A stretch of 64,000 nucleotides of DNA from Fenollaria massiliensis (lineage in GTDB: Bacteria > Bacillota > Clostridia > Tissierellales > Peptoniphilaceae): contig NZ_HG326224.1 of NCBI RefSeq assembly GCF_000312505.2, positions 62,001 through 126,000 on the forward strand. The letters are read 5' to 3'. The position numbers and the translations under genes are program-made. The notes beneath the pieces were generated by a model that worked only from the letters and a program-made list of their open reading frames with translations, was not told where the DNA came from and made no database searches. The stretch's first letter is position 1. Every line of letters begins with the position of its first letter. This document shows positions 45,684 to 53,269 of the stretch, piece after piece.

Positions 45684-46645
45684 CTATTGGCTAGTGGATT
45701 GTTTTCAATTGATTTCTTAAGAGTGCTATTGTCAAGATGTGTATATATCTGTGTTGTAGCAACTGATGTGTGGCCAAGAATCTCTTGAAGGGACCTTATA
45801 TCAACCGAGCCATACTTATACATAAGGGTAGCGGCAGTATGTCTTAATTTGTGTACAGTGAACTTATTTTTATCAAGACCAGCCTCTAGTAAATACTTAT
45901 CAAACATGTACTGAACAGCGCGATTTGACATACGAACCTTCTTTTGAGAGATGAAAAGGGCATGTTTATCGCTTTCTTTCACATCTTTTGGTCTCAATTC
46001 AATGTAATCCTTTATTGCACTAAAGGTAGCATCATTTAAATATAATTGTCTTTCTTTATTGCCTTTACCAACGACATTGATGTATCTATTCTCATTAATA
46101 GAGTCTAAATTAAGGCTAGTAAGCTCAGATATACGCAAGCCGCAGTTTAAAAACAGCATGATTATGGCATAGTCACGATTACGCATTTCATTATTTTCAT
46201 TCTTCATTATAGTATTTAATAGCGTTTCGCATTGATTTAGAGTTAAATATATAGGTAGACGCTGATCAATCTTAGGCATTTCTAATTCATTTGCAACATT
46301 ATTATCAATTAGATTAACCTTCATTAGATAAGCGTATAGAGCATGAACTACAGCAGCTTTTCTATATTTACCATAATTAGTATTATCAAGATCTTCATCA
46401 GCATAGGATATAAAAGCATATAGGTCATTAATTTGAAGCCTTTTAATATCATCAATAGTGACAGATGTATAATAATATTCATCGTTTTGATCTAAAATTT
46501 CTAGACGAATAGCGACAAAGTTAAGAAAAGATTTTAAGTCGTAGTAATAACTTTGGATAGTGTTAACGGACAAACCTTTAACTGATTTTAAATATCCTAA
46601 AAAGTCTTTAATATAGTTAGGATCATTTTTTTGTGTAATTGCCAT
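45671..46645 (-). CDS. Tyrosine recombinase, XerC/XerD type
   Basis: A tyrosine site-specific recombinase of 324 residues, Xer-like in size and layout. A core-binding SAM-like domain lies at about 10-125 (FLGYLKSVKGLSVNTIQSYY) and the catalytic domain at about 135-310. The catalytic set is complete: Arg in LNCGLRISEL, Lys in VVGKGNKERQ, HKLRHT, LGHTSVATTQ and the Tyr nucleophile in IYTHLD. Nothing else of a mobile element is nearby, which favours a chromosomal dimer-resolution enzyme over a phage integrase. Its leader contains a 28-bp palindrome with 11-6-11 geometry, and a consensus promoter drives it. Whether it is XerC, XerD or a single-recombinase system cannot be told from this window. 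Confidence 0.9.
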   Translation of the reverse strand: MAITQKNDPNYIKDFLGYLKSVKGLSVNTIQSYYYDLKSFLNFVAIRLEILDQNDEYYYTSVTIDDIKRLQINDLYAFISYADEDLDNTNYGKYRKAAVVHALYAYLMKVNLIDNNVANELEMPKIDQRLPIYLTLNQCETLLNTIMKNENNEMRNRDYAIIMLFLNCGLRISELTSLNLDSINENRYINVVGKGNKERQLYLNDATFSAIKDYIELRPKDVKESDKHALFISQKKVRMSNRAVQYMFDKYLLEAGLDKNKFTVHKLRHTAATLMYKYGSVDIRSLQEILGHTSVATTQIYTHLDNSTLKKSIENNPLANRKKY

Positions 46646-46677
46646 ATATTAGAGGCCCCTTTCGTTATTATGTGTTT

Positions 46678-46705
46678 ATGTCACTAAATTTATATTTAGC
46701 GACAT
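46678..46705. repeat. 28-bp near-palindrome in the recombinase leader (candidate dif-like or operator site)
   Basis: Arms ATGTCACTAAA and TTTAGCGACAT are inverted with 10/11 matches around the 6-bp centre TTTATA. This is the 11-6-11 layout of Xer recombination sites, although the arms do not match the well-known B. subtilis or E. coli dif arms. It lies just downstream of the predicted start of the recombinase transcript, so an RNA hairpin or an autoregulatory operator is an alternative. Confidence 0.45.
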
Positions 46706-46718
46706 TTTATCCATTTCT

Positions 46719-46747
46719 ATTATACCACCCTTTCTTATAAATGTCAA
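46719..46747 (-). promoter_or_regulatory. Consensus sigma-A promoter of the tyrosine recombinase gene
   Basis: On the minus strand TTGACA (46747-46742), a 17-nt spacer, then TATAAT (46724-46719). Transcription would begin near 46712 and run through the 28-bp palindrome into the gene. Confidence 0.85.
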
Positions 46748-46823
46748 CGCTTTTTTATCAAATTTTATAATTATAGATATTTACTTTTAGTATAAATTTA
46801 TAATTTATTATTTAGACAAACAA

Positions 46824-46854
46824 AAAATGTGTAGACATTTCATCTACACATTTT
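46824..46854 (-). terminator. Intrinsic terminator of rny
   Basis: A 12-bp perfect stem AAAATGTGTAGA / TCTACACATTTT with a 7-nt loop. On the minus strand it is followed by a run of T. It begins about 10 nt beyond the rny stop codon. Confidence 0.9.
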
Positions 46855-46863
46855 ATTTAAATA

Positions 46864-48414
46864 CTATTTAGCGTAATCAGTACTTCTTGTTTCTCTAATG
46901 ACAGTAACTTTTATTTGACCTGGATATTCCAAATTTTCTTCAATTTGTTTAGCAATATCGCGGCTCATTAAAAGCATTTTATCTTCATCTATAACTTCAG
47001 GTTTAACCATTATCCTAATTTCTCTACCAGCTTGTATAGCATAAGATTTTTCGATACCTTCGAATGAGTTTGCTATACCTTCTAGTGTTTCTAGTCTCTT
47101 GATGTATGATTCTAAGGTTTCTCTTCTAGCACCTGGTCTTGCAGCGGATATTGCATCTGCGGCTTGAACTATAACAGCTTCGACTGTTGTAGGTTCTTCA
47201 TCACCATGGTGTGAACCGATAATGTTTAGAACTTCTTTGTTTTCCTTATATCTCTTGCAAGCATTTACACCTATTTCAACATGACTTCCTTCCATTTGTT
47301 GGTCAATGGATTTACCTATGTCATGAAGTAAACCTCCTCTTCTAGCAAGTCTTATGTCTGCTCCTAGCTCTTCTGCAATAGTTGCTGATATTTTAGCAAC
47401 TTCTATAGAATGTTCTAGAACATTCTGACCATAACTTGTTCTAAATTTAAGTCTACCTAATAGTTTTACTAGCTCAGGATGTAAGTTACGTACACCAGCT
47501 TCGATAACGGCTCTTTCTCCTTCTTCTTTTATAACTGTCTCTACCTCGACCTTAGCTTTGTTGACCATCTCTTCAATCCTAGCTGGATGAATTCTTCCGT
47601 CAGCTATAAGTTTTTCCAAAGCAATTTTGCAAATCTCTCTTCTAATTGGGTCAAAACTTGATAATACTACTGCTTCCGGTGTATCGTCTATAATTAGATC
47701 TACTCCGGTTAAAGTTTCTAGTGTTCTTATATTTCTACCTTCTCTACCGATGATTCTTCCCTTCATCTCGTCATTTGGTAGGTTAACAACATTAACACTA
47801 ACTTCAGTTACATAGTCAGATGCATTCTTTTGAATAGCATCTGCTATGATTTCTCTAGCATTCTTTTGTGCTTCTTCTTTTGCATCGTAAGTTGCTTGCC
47901 TAATATAAGCAGCACACTCGTGAGTCATTTCTTTCTTAACTTCATCCAAGATTATGTCTTTAGCCTCTTGAGTAGTCATTTTAGAAACGCGCTCAACTTC
48001 TTTTCTTCTTTCTTCAATTAATTGTTCAACTTCTTCTTCCTTCTTGCTTAATGAGTTCATCTTGTTTTTAAGTTGTTCTTCTTTCTTTTCATAAGATTGT
48101 GTTCTCTTATCAAGATTTTCTTCTTTGTTGATCAATCTTTTTTCCGATTTTTTCAGTTCGATTTCTTTTTCTTTTGCTTCTTTGTCGAGGTCATTTCTTA
48201 GTTTGTGAATTTCTTCTTTAGCGGATAGTATCTTTTCTTTTGCTTCTTGACTTGCCTTAGTCTTTGCTTCTTCGATAATTCTACTTGATTCAATTTCAGC
48301 GCTTTTAATCTTCTTTTCGCCTATAATCTTTCTAAGTATATATCCTATGATAGCTCCGATTACTATTGCAAGAAGAGCTGCAATCAATACTTCGCCTGAT
48401 AAAAACTTATCCAA
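46864..48414 (-). CDS. rny: Ribonuclease Y
   Basis: The membrane-anchored endoribonuclease that starts mRNA decay in Firmicutes. 516 residues. There is one N-terminal membrane helix (about 7-28), a long coiled coil (about 35-190), a KH domain ([20 protein letters not shown], about 205-265) and an HD domain with [10 protein letters not shown] and [10 protein letters not shown]. The start is TTG with AGGAGGTG upstream. Monocistronic, with its own promoter and terminator. Confidence 0.97.
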   Translation of the reverse strand: MDKFLSGEVLIAALLAIVIGAIIGYILRKIIGEKKIKSAEIESSRIIEEAKTKASQEAKEKILSAKEEIHKLRNDLDKEAKEKEIELKKSEKRLINKEENLDKRTQSYEKKEEQLKNKMNSLSKKEEEVEQLIEERRKEVERVSKMTTQEAKDIILDEVKKEMTHECAAYIRQATYDAKEEAQKNAREIIADAIQKNASDYVTEVSVNVVNLPNDEMKGRIIGREGRNIRTLETLTGVDLIIDDTPEAVVLSSFDPIRREICKIALEKLIADGRIHPARIEEMVNKAKVEVETVIKEEGERAVIEAGVRNLHPELVKLLGRLKFRTSYGQNVLEHSIEVAKISATIAEELGADIRLARRGGLLHDIGKSIDQQMEGSHVEIGVNACKRYKENKEVLNIIGSHHGDEEPTTVEAVIVQAADAISAARPGARRETLESYIKRLETLEGIANSFEGIEKSYAIQAGREIRIMVKPEVIDEDKMLLMSRDIAKQIEENLEYPGQIKVTVIRETRSTDYAK

Positions 48415-48468
48415 ACTTAAAACACCTCCTATTAAATTTTATTGGTTTTAAGCATCACGCTTAAAGTT

Positions 48469-48497
48469 ATTATACCACATATTCTTTATTTAAGCAA
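48469..48497 (-). promoter_or_regulatory. Sigma-A promoter of rny
   Basis: Minus strand: TTGCTT (48497-48492), 17-nt spacer, TATAAT (48474-48469) with an extended TGG before it. It lies about 55 nt before the rny start codon. Confidence 0.75.
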
Positions 48498-48557
48498 GGT
48501 TTTATATGATAAACATAGATATTTTTTATAGTTTAGTTAGTATTTATACAATAAAAA

Positions 48558-48578
48558 AGGACTATAAATTATAGTCCT
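48558..48578 (-). terminator. Intrinsic terminator of the typA-cls unit
   Basis: AGGACTATAA / TTATAGTCCT, a perfect 10-bp stem, followed on the minus strand by six T. It overlaps the cls stop codon. Confidence 0.88.
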
Positions 48579-49996
48579 GGTGATAATAATCTTGATATTG
48601 ATTCCTTTATTCTAACGATTCTACTTCTCTTATTATACTTTTCAAGTGTTAATACAGATGATTTTTCAATATCTTTCAAAAACTGTTCGCTAAGTAGTTT
48701 ATTTGTATTTTGATCATAGAATACTAGATTAGCTTCAAAATTTAGTGAAAAACTTCTAATATCAAAATTAGCTGTTCCAACTGTACATATATCATCATCT
48801 TTTATAACTTGCTTAGAATGTAAAAAACCGTTTTCATATTGATATACCTTGATGTTATCTTCTAATAGCTGTCCTACATGACTTAGTGTTGACCAATAAA
48901 CAAAGATGTGATCAGGTTTATTTGGTATCATTATTCTAACATCAACGCCTGATAAAGCAGCTATCCTTATCGCCTCAAATATTGAATCATCTGGAATAAA
49001 ATATGGACTTTGTATCCAAAGTCTAGTTTTTGCTGTACTTATCATTTTTAGATAAACGTTCTTTATGTTTTCAAACATTGAGTCTGGTCCTGACGTTACA
49101 AGCTGCATACTGTTTAAAGTCTTCTCATCATGGTCTTTATAATATTCTCCGTCAGCTTTAATTCCAGTTGCAAATCTATAATCAAAGTTAAACCTTCTTA
49201 AATACTCTTCAACTATATCCCCTGTTAGCCTAAAATGAGTATCTCTCCAGAAACCAAATTTTTTACTTTTGCTTATATATTCATTGCCAACGTTAAAACC
49301 GCCACTATATGCGATTTTACCATCTATTATAACTATCTTTCTATGATTTCTATAGTTAAATCTTGTTGTAAATTTAGAGAAGAACAATGGAAAGAATGAG
49401 TCAATCTGTCCTCCAAGCTTCTTAAATTCTCTAAAATACTTCTTTCTAATGCTTCTTGATCCAACAGCATCAACTAAGATTCTAACTTCTACCCCTTCTT
49501 TAAGCTTTTGATTTAGAAGATTGATAAACTTTCTTCCTAATTTATCTGTCTTAAAAATGTAATATTCTATATAAATATACTCTTGAGCCTTTATTACATC
49601 TTCGAATAAATCTTTAAATTTATCTTTTCCGTCAAAATAAAATTTTACATCATTATAATCAGTAAAAGTAGCATCGCATGTTGATAGGCACAAATTTATA
49701 AGCTCTTTTTGATCTGAATTTAAATCCTCAGACTTTGTAAGCGCAAAAAATTTCTTTTGATTTTCAACAATTCTTTTCTCTTTCTGATCAAGCATCATCT
49801 TTTCATCAAAAGTTTTCATTTTTCTGTAATCAAGGCCAAAGAACATATAAAGTATAAAGCCAACGAATGGCAAATACAGTAGTATCATTAACCATAGCCA
49901 TGTCGACTTTATATTCTTTCTTTCCTTAAAAACAATAAACAATCCTAAAAGCAAGTTTAATATATAACCTATCAAAACTTGTAATGAGATATCCAT
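48569..49996 (-). CDS. cls: Cardiolipin synthase (phospholipase D family)
   Basis: Cardiolipin synthase of 475 residues, joining phosphatidylglycerol molecules at the membrane. Two N-terminal membrane helices (PLDc_N type, about 5-25 and 33-53) are followed by two PLD catalytic domains: NHRKIVIIDGKIAYSGGFNV (first HKD motif) and FLHSKQVIKDDDICTVGTAN (second). AGGAG lies 9 nt before the ATG. It starts 11 nt after typA and has no promoter of its own, so it is probably cotranscribed with typA. Confidence 0.93.
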   Translation of the reverse strand: MDISLQVLIGYILNLLLGLFIVFKERKNIKSTWLWLMILLYLPFVGFILYMFFGLDYRKMKTFDEKMMLDQKEKRIVENQKKFFALTKSEDLNSDQKELINLCLSTCDATFTDYNDVKFYFDGKDKFKDLFEDVIKAQEYIYIEYYIFKTDKLGRKFINLLNQKLKEGVEVRILVDAVGSRSIRKKYFREFKKLGGQIDSFFPLFFSKFTTRFNYRNHRKIVIIDGKIAYSGGFNVGNEYISKSKKFGFWRDTHFRLTGDIVEEYLRRFNFDYRFATGIKADGEYYKDHDEKTLNSMQLVTSGPDSMFENIKNVYLKMISTAKTRLWIQSPYFIPDDSIFEAIRIAALSGVDVRIMIPNKPDHIFVYWSTLSHVGQLLEDNIKVYQYENGFLHSKQVIKDDDICTVGTANFDIRSFSLNFEANLVFYDQNTNKLLSEQFLKDIEKSSVLTLEKYNKRSRIVRIKESISRLLSPGL

Positions 49997-50007
49997 CGCA
50001 TTATCTC

Positions 50008-51834
50008 CTATTTCTTAGTATTCTTTGATTTGTACCTCTTATTAGTATCTAGTATTTTCTTTCTTATTCTTATAGACTTTGGAGTTACTTCGATTAGTTC
50101 GTCATCTTCGATAAATTCAAGCGCTTCTTCAAGTGATAGTACTCTTGGAGGGCTAAGTCTGATTGCATCATCAGAACCTGCAGCTCTTGTATTTGTCATT
50201 TGTTTTTTCTTAGTAACGTTAACTTCTATATCAAGGCCCTTTGGATTTTCTCCAACTACCATGCCTTCATAAACTTCAGTTTGTGGTCCAATAAATAGTA
50301 TGCCTCTTCCTTGAGCTATATTTAGTCCATAGCTTGATGCTACACCAGTTTCAAAAGCAATAAGTGAGCCAGTTGTTCTTGTAGGTATCTCTCCCTTGTA
50401 TGGCTCATATCCTAAAAAGATTGAGTTAATAATACCTTCTCCGTGTGTATCAGTCATAAACTCGCTTCTGTATCCAATTAAGCCTCTTGCAGGCATTTTG
50501 AATATAAGTCTTGAATATCCAGCTGAATTTTCTTTCATCTCTTGTAATTCAGCTTTTCTTCTTGATAATTTATCAATAACTGCTCCAACAAATTCTTCAG
50601 ATACGTCTACAGTAACTTTTTCCATTGGCTCAAGTTTTTTGCCGTTCTCATCAGTTTTAAATAATACTTGTGGCTTTGATAATTGAAGCTCGTAATCTTC
50701 TCTTCTCATTGTTTCAACTAAAACTGATAAGTGAAGCTCCCCTCTTCCTGACACTTTAAATGCATCAGTTGAATCAGTTTCCTCAACTCTTAAGGATACA
50801 TTTGATTGTAATTCTTTTTCAAGTCTTGCCTTTATTTGTCTTGATGTTACGTATTTGCCTTCTCTTCCTGCAAATGGTGAATCATTTACTATGAAGTTCA
50901 TAGAGATAGTTGGTTCAGAGATTTTAACAAAGTCAAGGGCTTCTGGGCATTCAGGATCAGCTATAGTGTCGCCTATAGATATGTCTTCAATACCAGTAAC
51001 TGCAACTATTGCCCCGCCTTTTTGCTCATTTGTTTCAACCTTATCAAGACCAATGAACTCATATAATTTACCTATCTTAACTTTTCTTTTCATTTCTGGA
51101 TGAAGCTTATTGACTAAGACAGCCTCAGCACCATTTTTAATAGTACCTCTTTCAATTTTACCTATACCGATTCTACCTACATAGTCATTGTAATCGATAG
51201 TAGATATAAGTAATTGTAGTGGCTCTTCTTCATTTGATTCAGGAGCTGGTATATGCTCAATAATTGCATCGAATAAATCATCCATATTATCTTTTTCTAT
51301 AGTAACTTGATTTGTAGCATACCCTTTTTTAGCTGATGCAAAGATAAATGGTGCTTCAAGTGCTTCGTCTTCAGCGCCTAATTCTATAAATAAATCTAAA
51401 ACCTCATCAACAACTTCAACTGGTCTAGCTTCTGGTCTATCTATTTTGTTTATACAAACTATAACAGGTAGATTAAGTTCGAATGCCTTCTTTAATACAA
51501 ATTTTGTTTGTGGCATAGGTCCTTCAAAAGCATCAACAACTAAAACAACACCATTAACCATCTTTAAAACTCTCTCTACTTCTCCTCCGAAGTCAGCATG
51601 GCCTGGTGTATCTATGATATTTATCTTTTTACCGTTATGTATAACGGCTGTATTTTTTGAAAGTATAGTAATTCCACGCTCTTTTTCAAGGTCGCCAGAG
51701 TCCATAACTCTGTCTTGTACGACTTGATTTTCTCTAAATGTACCTGATTGTCTAAGCATTTGGTCAACTAGGGTTGTTTTGCCATGGTCAACGTGAGCTA
51801 TGATTGCTATATTTCTTAAATCTTCTCTTAACAT
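50008..51834 (-). CDS. typA: Translational GTPase TypA/BipA
   Basis: A ribosome-binding GTPase of the EF-G family involved in ribosome assembly and stress adaptation. 608 residues. G motifs: AHVDHGKTTLVD (P-loop), GITILSKNTAV (switch I), DTPGHADFGGEVERV, NKIDRPEARP; TypA-specific C-terminal elements include MPARGLIGYRSEFMTDTHGEG and the end RIRKKILD. An upstream in-frame start (51852) is rejected because AGGAGG sits 6 nt before the ATG at 51834. cls follows in the same unit. Confidence 0.97.
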   Translation of the reverse strand: MLREDLRNIAIIAHVDHGKTTLVDQMLRQSGTFRENQVVQDRVMDSGDLEKERGITILSKNTAVIHNGKKINIIDTPGHADFGGEVERVLKMVNGVVLVVDAFEGPMPQTKFVLKKAFELNLPVIVCINKIDRPEARPVEVVDEVLDLFIELGAEDEALEAPFIFASAKKGYATNQVTIEKDNMDDLFDAIIEHIPAPESNEEEPLQLLISTIDYNDYVGRIGIGKIERGTIKNGAEAVLVNKLHPEMKRKVKIGKLYEFIGLDKVETNEQKGGAIVAVTGIEDISIGDTIADPECPEALDFVKISEPTISMNFIVNDSPFAGREGKYVTSRQIKARLEKELQSNVSLRVEETDSTDAFKVSGRGELHLSVLVETMRREDYELQLSKPQVLFKTDENGKKLEPMEKVTVDVSEEFVGAVIDKLSRRKAELQEMKENSAGYSRLIFKMPARGLIGYRSEFMTDTHGEGIINSIFLGYEPYKGEIPTRTTGSLIAFETGVASSYGLNIAQGRGILFIGPQTEVYEGMVVGENPKGLDIEVNVTKKKQMTNTRAAGSDDAIRLSPPRVLSLEEALEFIEDDELIEVTPKSIRIRKKILDTNKRYKSKNTKK

Positions 51835-51860
51835 ATTATTCCTCCTAAACACTACCTTTT

Positions 51861-51889
51861 ATTATAATACTTTTTTATAATAATTACAA
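51861..51889 (-). promoter_or_regulatory. Sigma-A promoter of typA-cls
   Basis: Minus strand: TTGTAA (51889-51884), 17-nt spacer, TATAAT (51866-51861). It lies just before the typA ribosome binding site and next to the stop codon of the upstream kinase gene. Confidence 0.75.
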
Positions 51890-51894
51890 GTATT

Positions 51895-52290
51895 TTAGCT
51901 CCTATGATCAATAAAGCTTGAAAAAATAGTGCACTTTATTCCATGGTCGAGTCTAGCCACTTTATCCGTCAAAGCCTCAACTATCTTAAGACCTCTTCCT
52001 CCTAGATTACAAACTTCTTTGTTTGAACAAATACTTAAAGTGCCAGCGCCTTCATCCTCTACTCTTAATTTGATAGTCTCATTATCTATTGATATGTATA
52101 GTTTAACCTTCTTATCCTTGCTGTATTGATTGCCATGTGATGCTGAATTTAACAAAAGCTCATTAAGAACAAGCCTAATGTTAAAAATCATTTCATTAGG
52201 CAGATACTCATATAGATTTTCTACTATCCTATCAACAAATACTTCAACACTCTCAATGTTTGAAGATACCGTTCCATAAAATTTATACAT
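51895..52290 (-). CDS. RsbW/SpoIIAB-like anti-sigma factor or histidine-kinase-type ATPase
   Basis: A 131-residue stand-alone GHKL ATPase domain (HATPase_c_2). The N-box is LVLNELLLNSASHGN, the G1 box VEDEGAG, and the G2 region LGGRGLKIVEAL. Proteins of this type phosphorylate STAS antagonists and hold sigma factors or other partners in partner-switching circuits. No STAS or sigma gene is adjacent; a SpoIIE-type phosphatase at 0.1-1.2 kb is a possible, but unproven, circuit member. AGAGGA precedes the ATG. Divergent from rubredoxin. Confidence 0.85.
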   Translation of the reverse strand: MYKFYGTVSSNIESVEVFVDRIVENLYEYLPNEMIFNIRLVLNELLLNSASHGNQYSKDKKVKLYISIDNETIKLRVEDEGAGTLSICSNKEVCNLGGRGLKIVEALTDKVARLDHGIKCTIFSSFIDHRS

Positions 52291-52344
52291 TATATCATTC
52301 CTCTACTAGTCTATTTATACCCGCTAAAATAAATTAATAACATA

Positions 52345-52374
52345 TTGTTAGAAATAATATCTTTTGGGTATAAA
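52345..52374 (+). promoter_or_regulatory. Probable promoter of the rubredoxin gene
   Basis: TTGTTA (52345-52350), 18-nt spacer, TATAAA (52369-52374), giving a leader of about 20 nt with a full AAGGAGGT ribosome binding site (52387-52394). Confidence 0.6.
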
Positions 52375-52400
52375 TATCTCGAAAGGAAGGAGGTAGCATT

Positions 52401-52559
52401 ATGGACAAATACGAATGCGATGCATGCGGTTACGTTTATGATCCTGAAATAGGTGATCCAGACGGAGGTATAGCTCCAGGAACAGCTTTCGAAGACATCC
52501 CTGATGATTGGGTATGCCCAGTTTGCGGTGTTGGTAAAGACATGTTTACTAAAATGTAA
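52401..52559 (+). CDS. Rubredoxin
   Basis: A 52-residue rubredoxin, the small one-iron electron carrier of anaerobes. Both CxxC iron-binding pairs are present: [12 protein letters not shown] near the N terminus and [13 protein letters not shown] near the C terminus, with [20 protein letters not shown] between. It is the only plus-strand gene in the last 18 kb. A perfect AAGGAGGT 6 nt upstream suggests strong translation. Partners such as rubrerythrin or an oxidoreductase are not next to it. Cytoplasmic. Confidence 0.97.
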   Translation: MDKYECDACGYVYDPEIGDPDGGIAPGTAFEDIPDDWVCPVCGVGKDMFTKM

Positions 52560-52613
52560 CTAAAATTTAAAAGCTGAAACGATTCGGTTTTTATCAATAT
52601 GTACCTAGTACAT

Positions 52614-52645
52614 AAAAAGGTCAGGCATTATTGCTTGACCTTTTT
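52614..52645. terminator. Bidirectional intrinsic terminator between rubredoxin and engB
   Basis: AAAAAGGTCA (52614-52623) pairs with TGACCTTTTT (52636-52645), with additional imperfect pairs in the loop. It works for rubredoxin on the plus strand and could back up termination of engB. Confidence 0.85.
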
Positions 52646-52653
52646 GCGTTATA

Positions 52654-52678
52654 AAAAAGACGATCAATACGATCGCCT
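52654..52678 (-). terminator. Intrinsic terminator of the lon-engB unit
   Basis: On the minus strand GGCGATC, loop GTATT, GATCGTC, then TTTTTT, just after the engB stop codon. Confidence 0.75.
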
Positions 52679-52684
52679 TAATTA

Positions 52685-53269
52685 TTAGATTATTTCCTCA
52701 AATTTATTTAAAACTTCTTTTACTCCCCTTTTATCTTGCGAGGAGAATGGTATTAAGCTATCCTTTTCAAGATTAATTAAAGATTTCTTAATAATGCTAA
52801 TTTGTTTTAATATCTGTGATGATTTTAGTTTATCAAGCTTATTAGCAATGATGAGATAATCAGTACCTGTTGATTGAATATAATCATACATCATCAAATC
52901 TAATTTTGTTGGCTCATGCCTAACATCAATTATTTGACAGATTAAAGCAATATTTTGTGATTTAACAAGGTACTCTTCGATAATTTTCTTCCACTTTTCT
53001 CTTTCGCTCATCGATATCTTAGCATAACCATAGCCTGGAAGGTCAACAATTCTAAACATATTATCAATATTATAAAAGTTTATTGTTCTAGTCTTTCCTG
53101 GTGAAGATGATGTATATGCAAGTTTTTTTCTGTTAGTAAGAGCATTTATAAATGAGCTCTTTCCAACATTACTTCTGCCAACTAAAACGATTTCTTTAAG
53201 TCCATCTTTTGGATAACTTTTCTCATCAACAGCCATCCTCTCTAGGAATGGTTCATTAATCTTAAGCAT
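52685..53269 (-). CDS. engB: Ribosome biogenesis GTPase EngB/YsxC
   Basis: An essential GTPase for 50S subunit assembly, 194 residues. GRSNVGKSSFINALTNR (G1), TRTINFYNI (G2 region), VDLPGYGYAK (G3) and NKLDKLK (G4) are all present. An ATG 12 nt upstream (53281) lacks a ribosome binding site, while GGTGA precedes the ATG at 53269. The start lies inside the lon 3' end, so translation is likely coupled. lon-engB is a common gene pair. Confidence 0.95.
   Translation of the reverse strand: MLKINEPFLERMAVDEKSYPKDGLKEIVLVGRSNVGKSSFINALTNRKKLAYTSSSPGKTRTINFYNIDNMFRIVDLPGYGYAKISMSEREKWKKIIEEYLVKSQNIALICQIIDVRHEPTKLDLMMYDYIQSTGTDYLIIANKLDKLKSSQILKQISIIKKSLINLEKDSLIPFSSQDKRGVKEVLNKFEEII

Noticed and set aside
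45671-46645. Tyrosine recombinase as a phage or integron integrase marking a mobile element
   Set aside because: No phage genes, attachment-site repeats, tRNA target or foreign composition around it. Housekeeping genes flank both sides and the size fits Xer.
46740-46823. Small gene or RNA in the AT-rich gap between the recombinase promoter and rny
   Set aside because: No start with a ribosome binding site and no stable structure other than the rny terminator at its edge.
50030-51727. Several plus-strand reading frames of 80-96 codons opposite typA
   Set aside because: They are Ser/Pro-rich antisense shadows of a strongly conserved GTPase gene. Similar shadows oppose tig, rny, clpX and many plus-strand genes.
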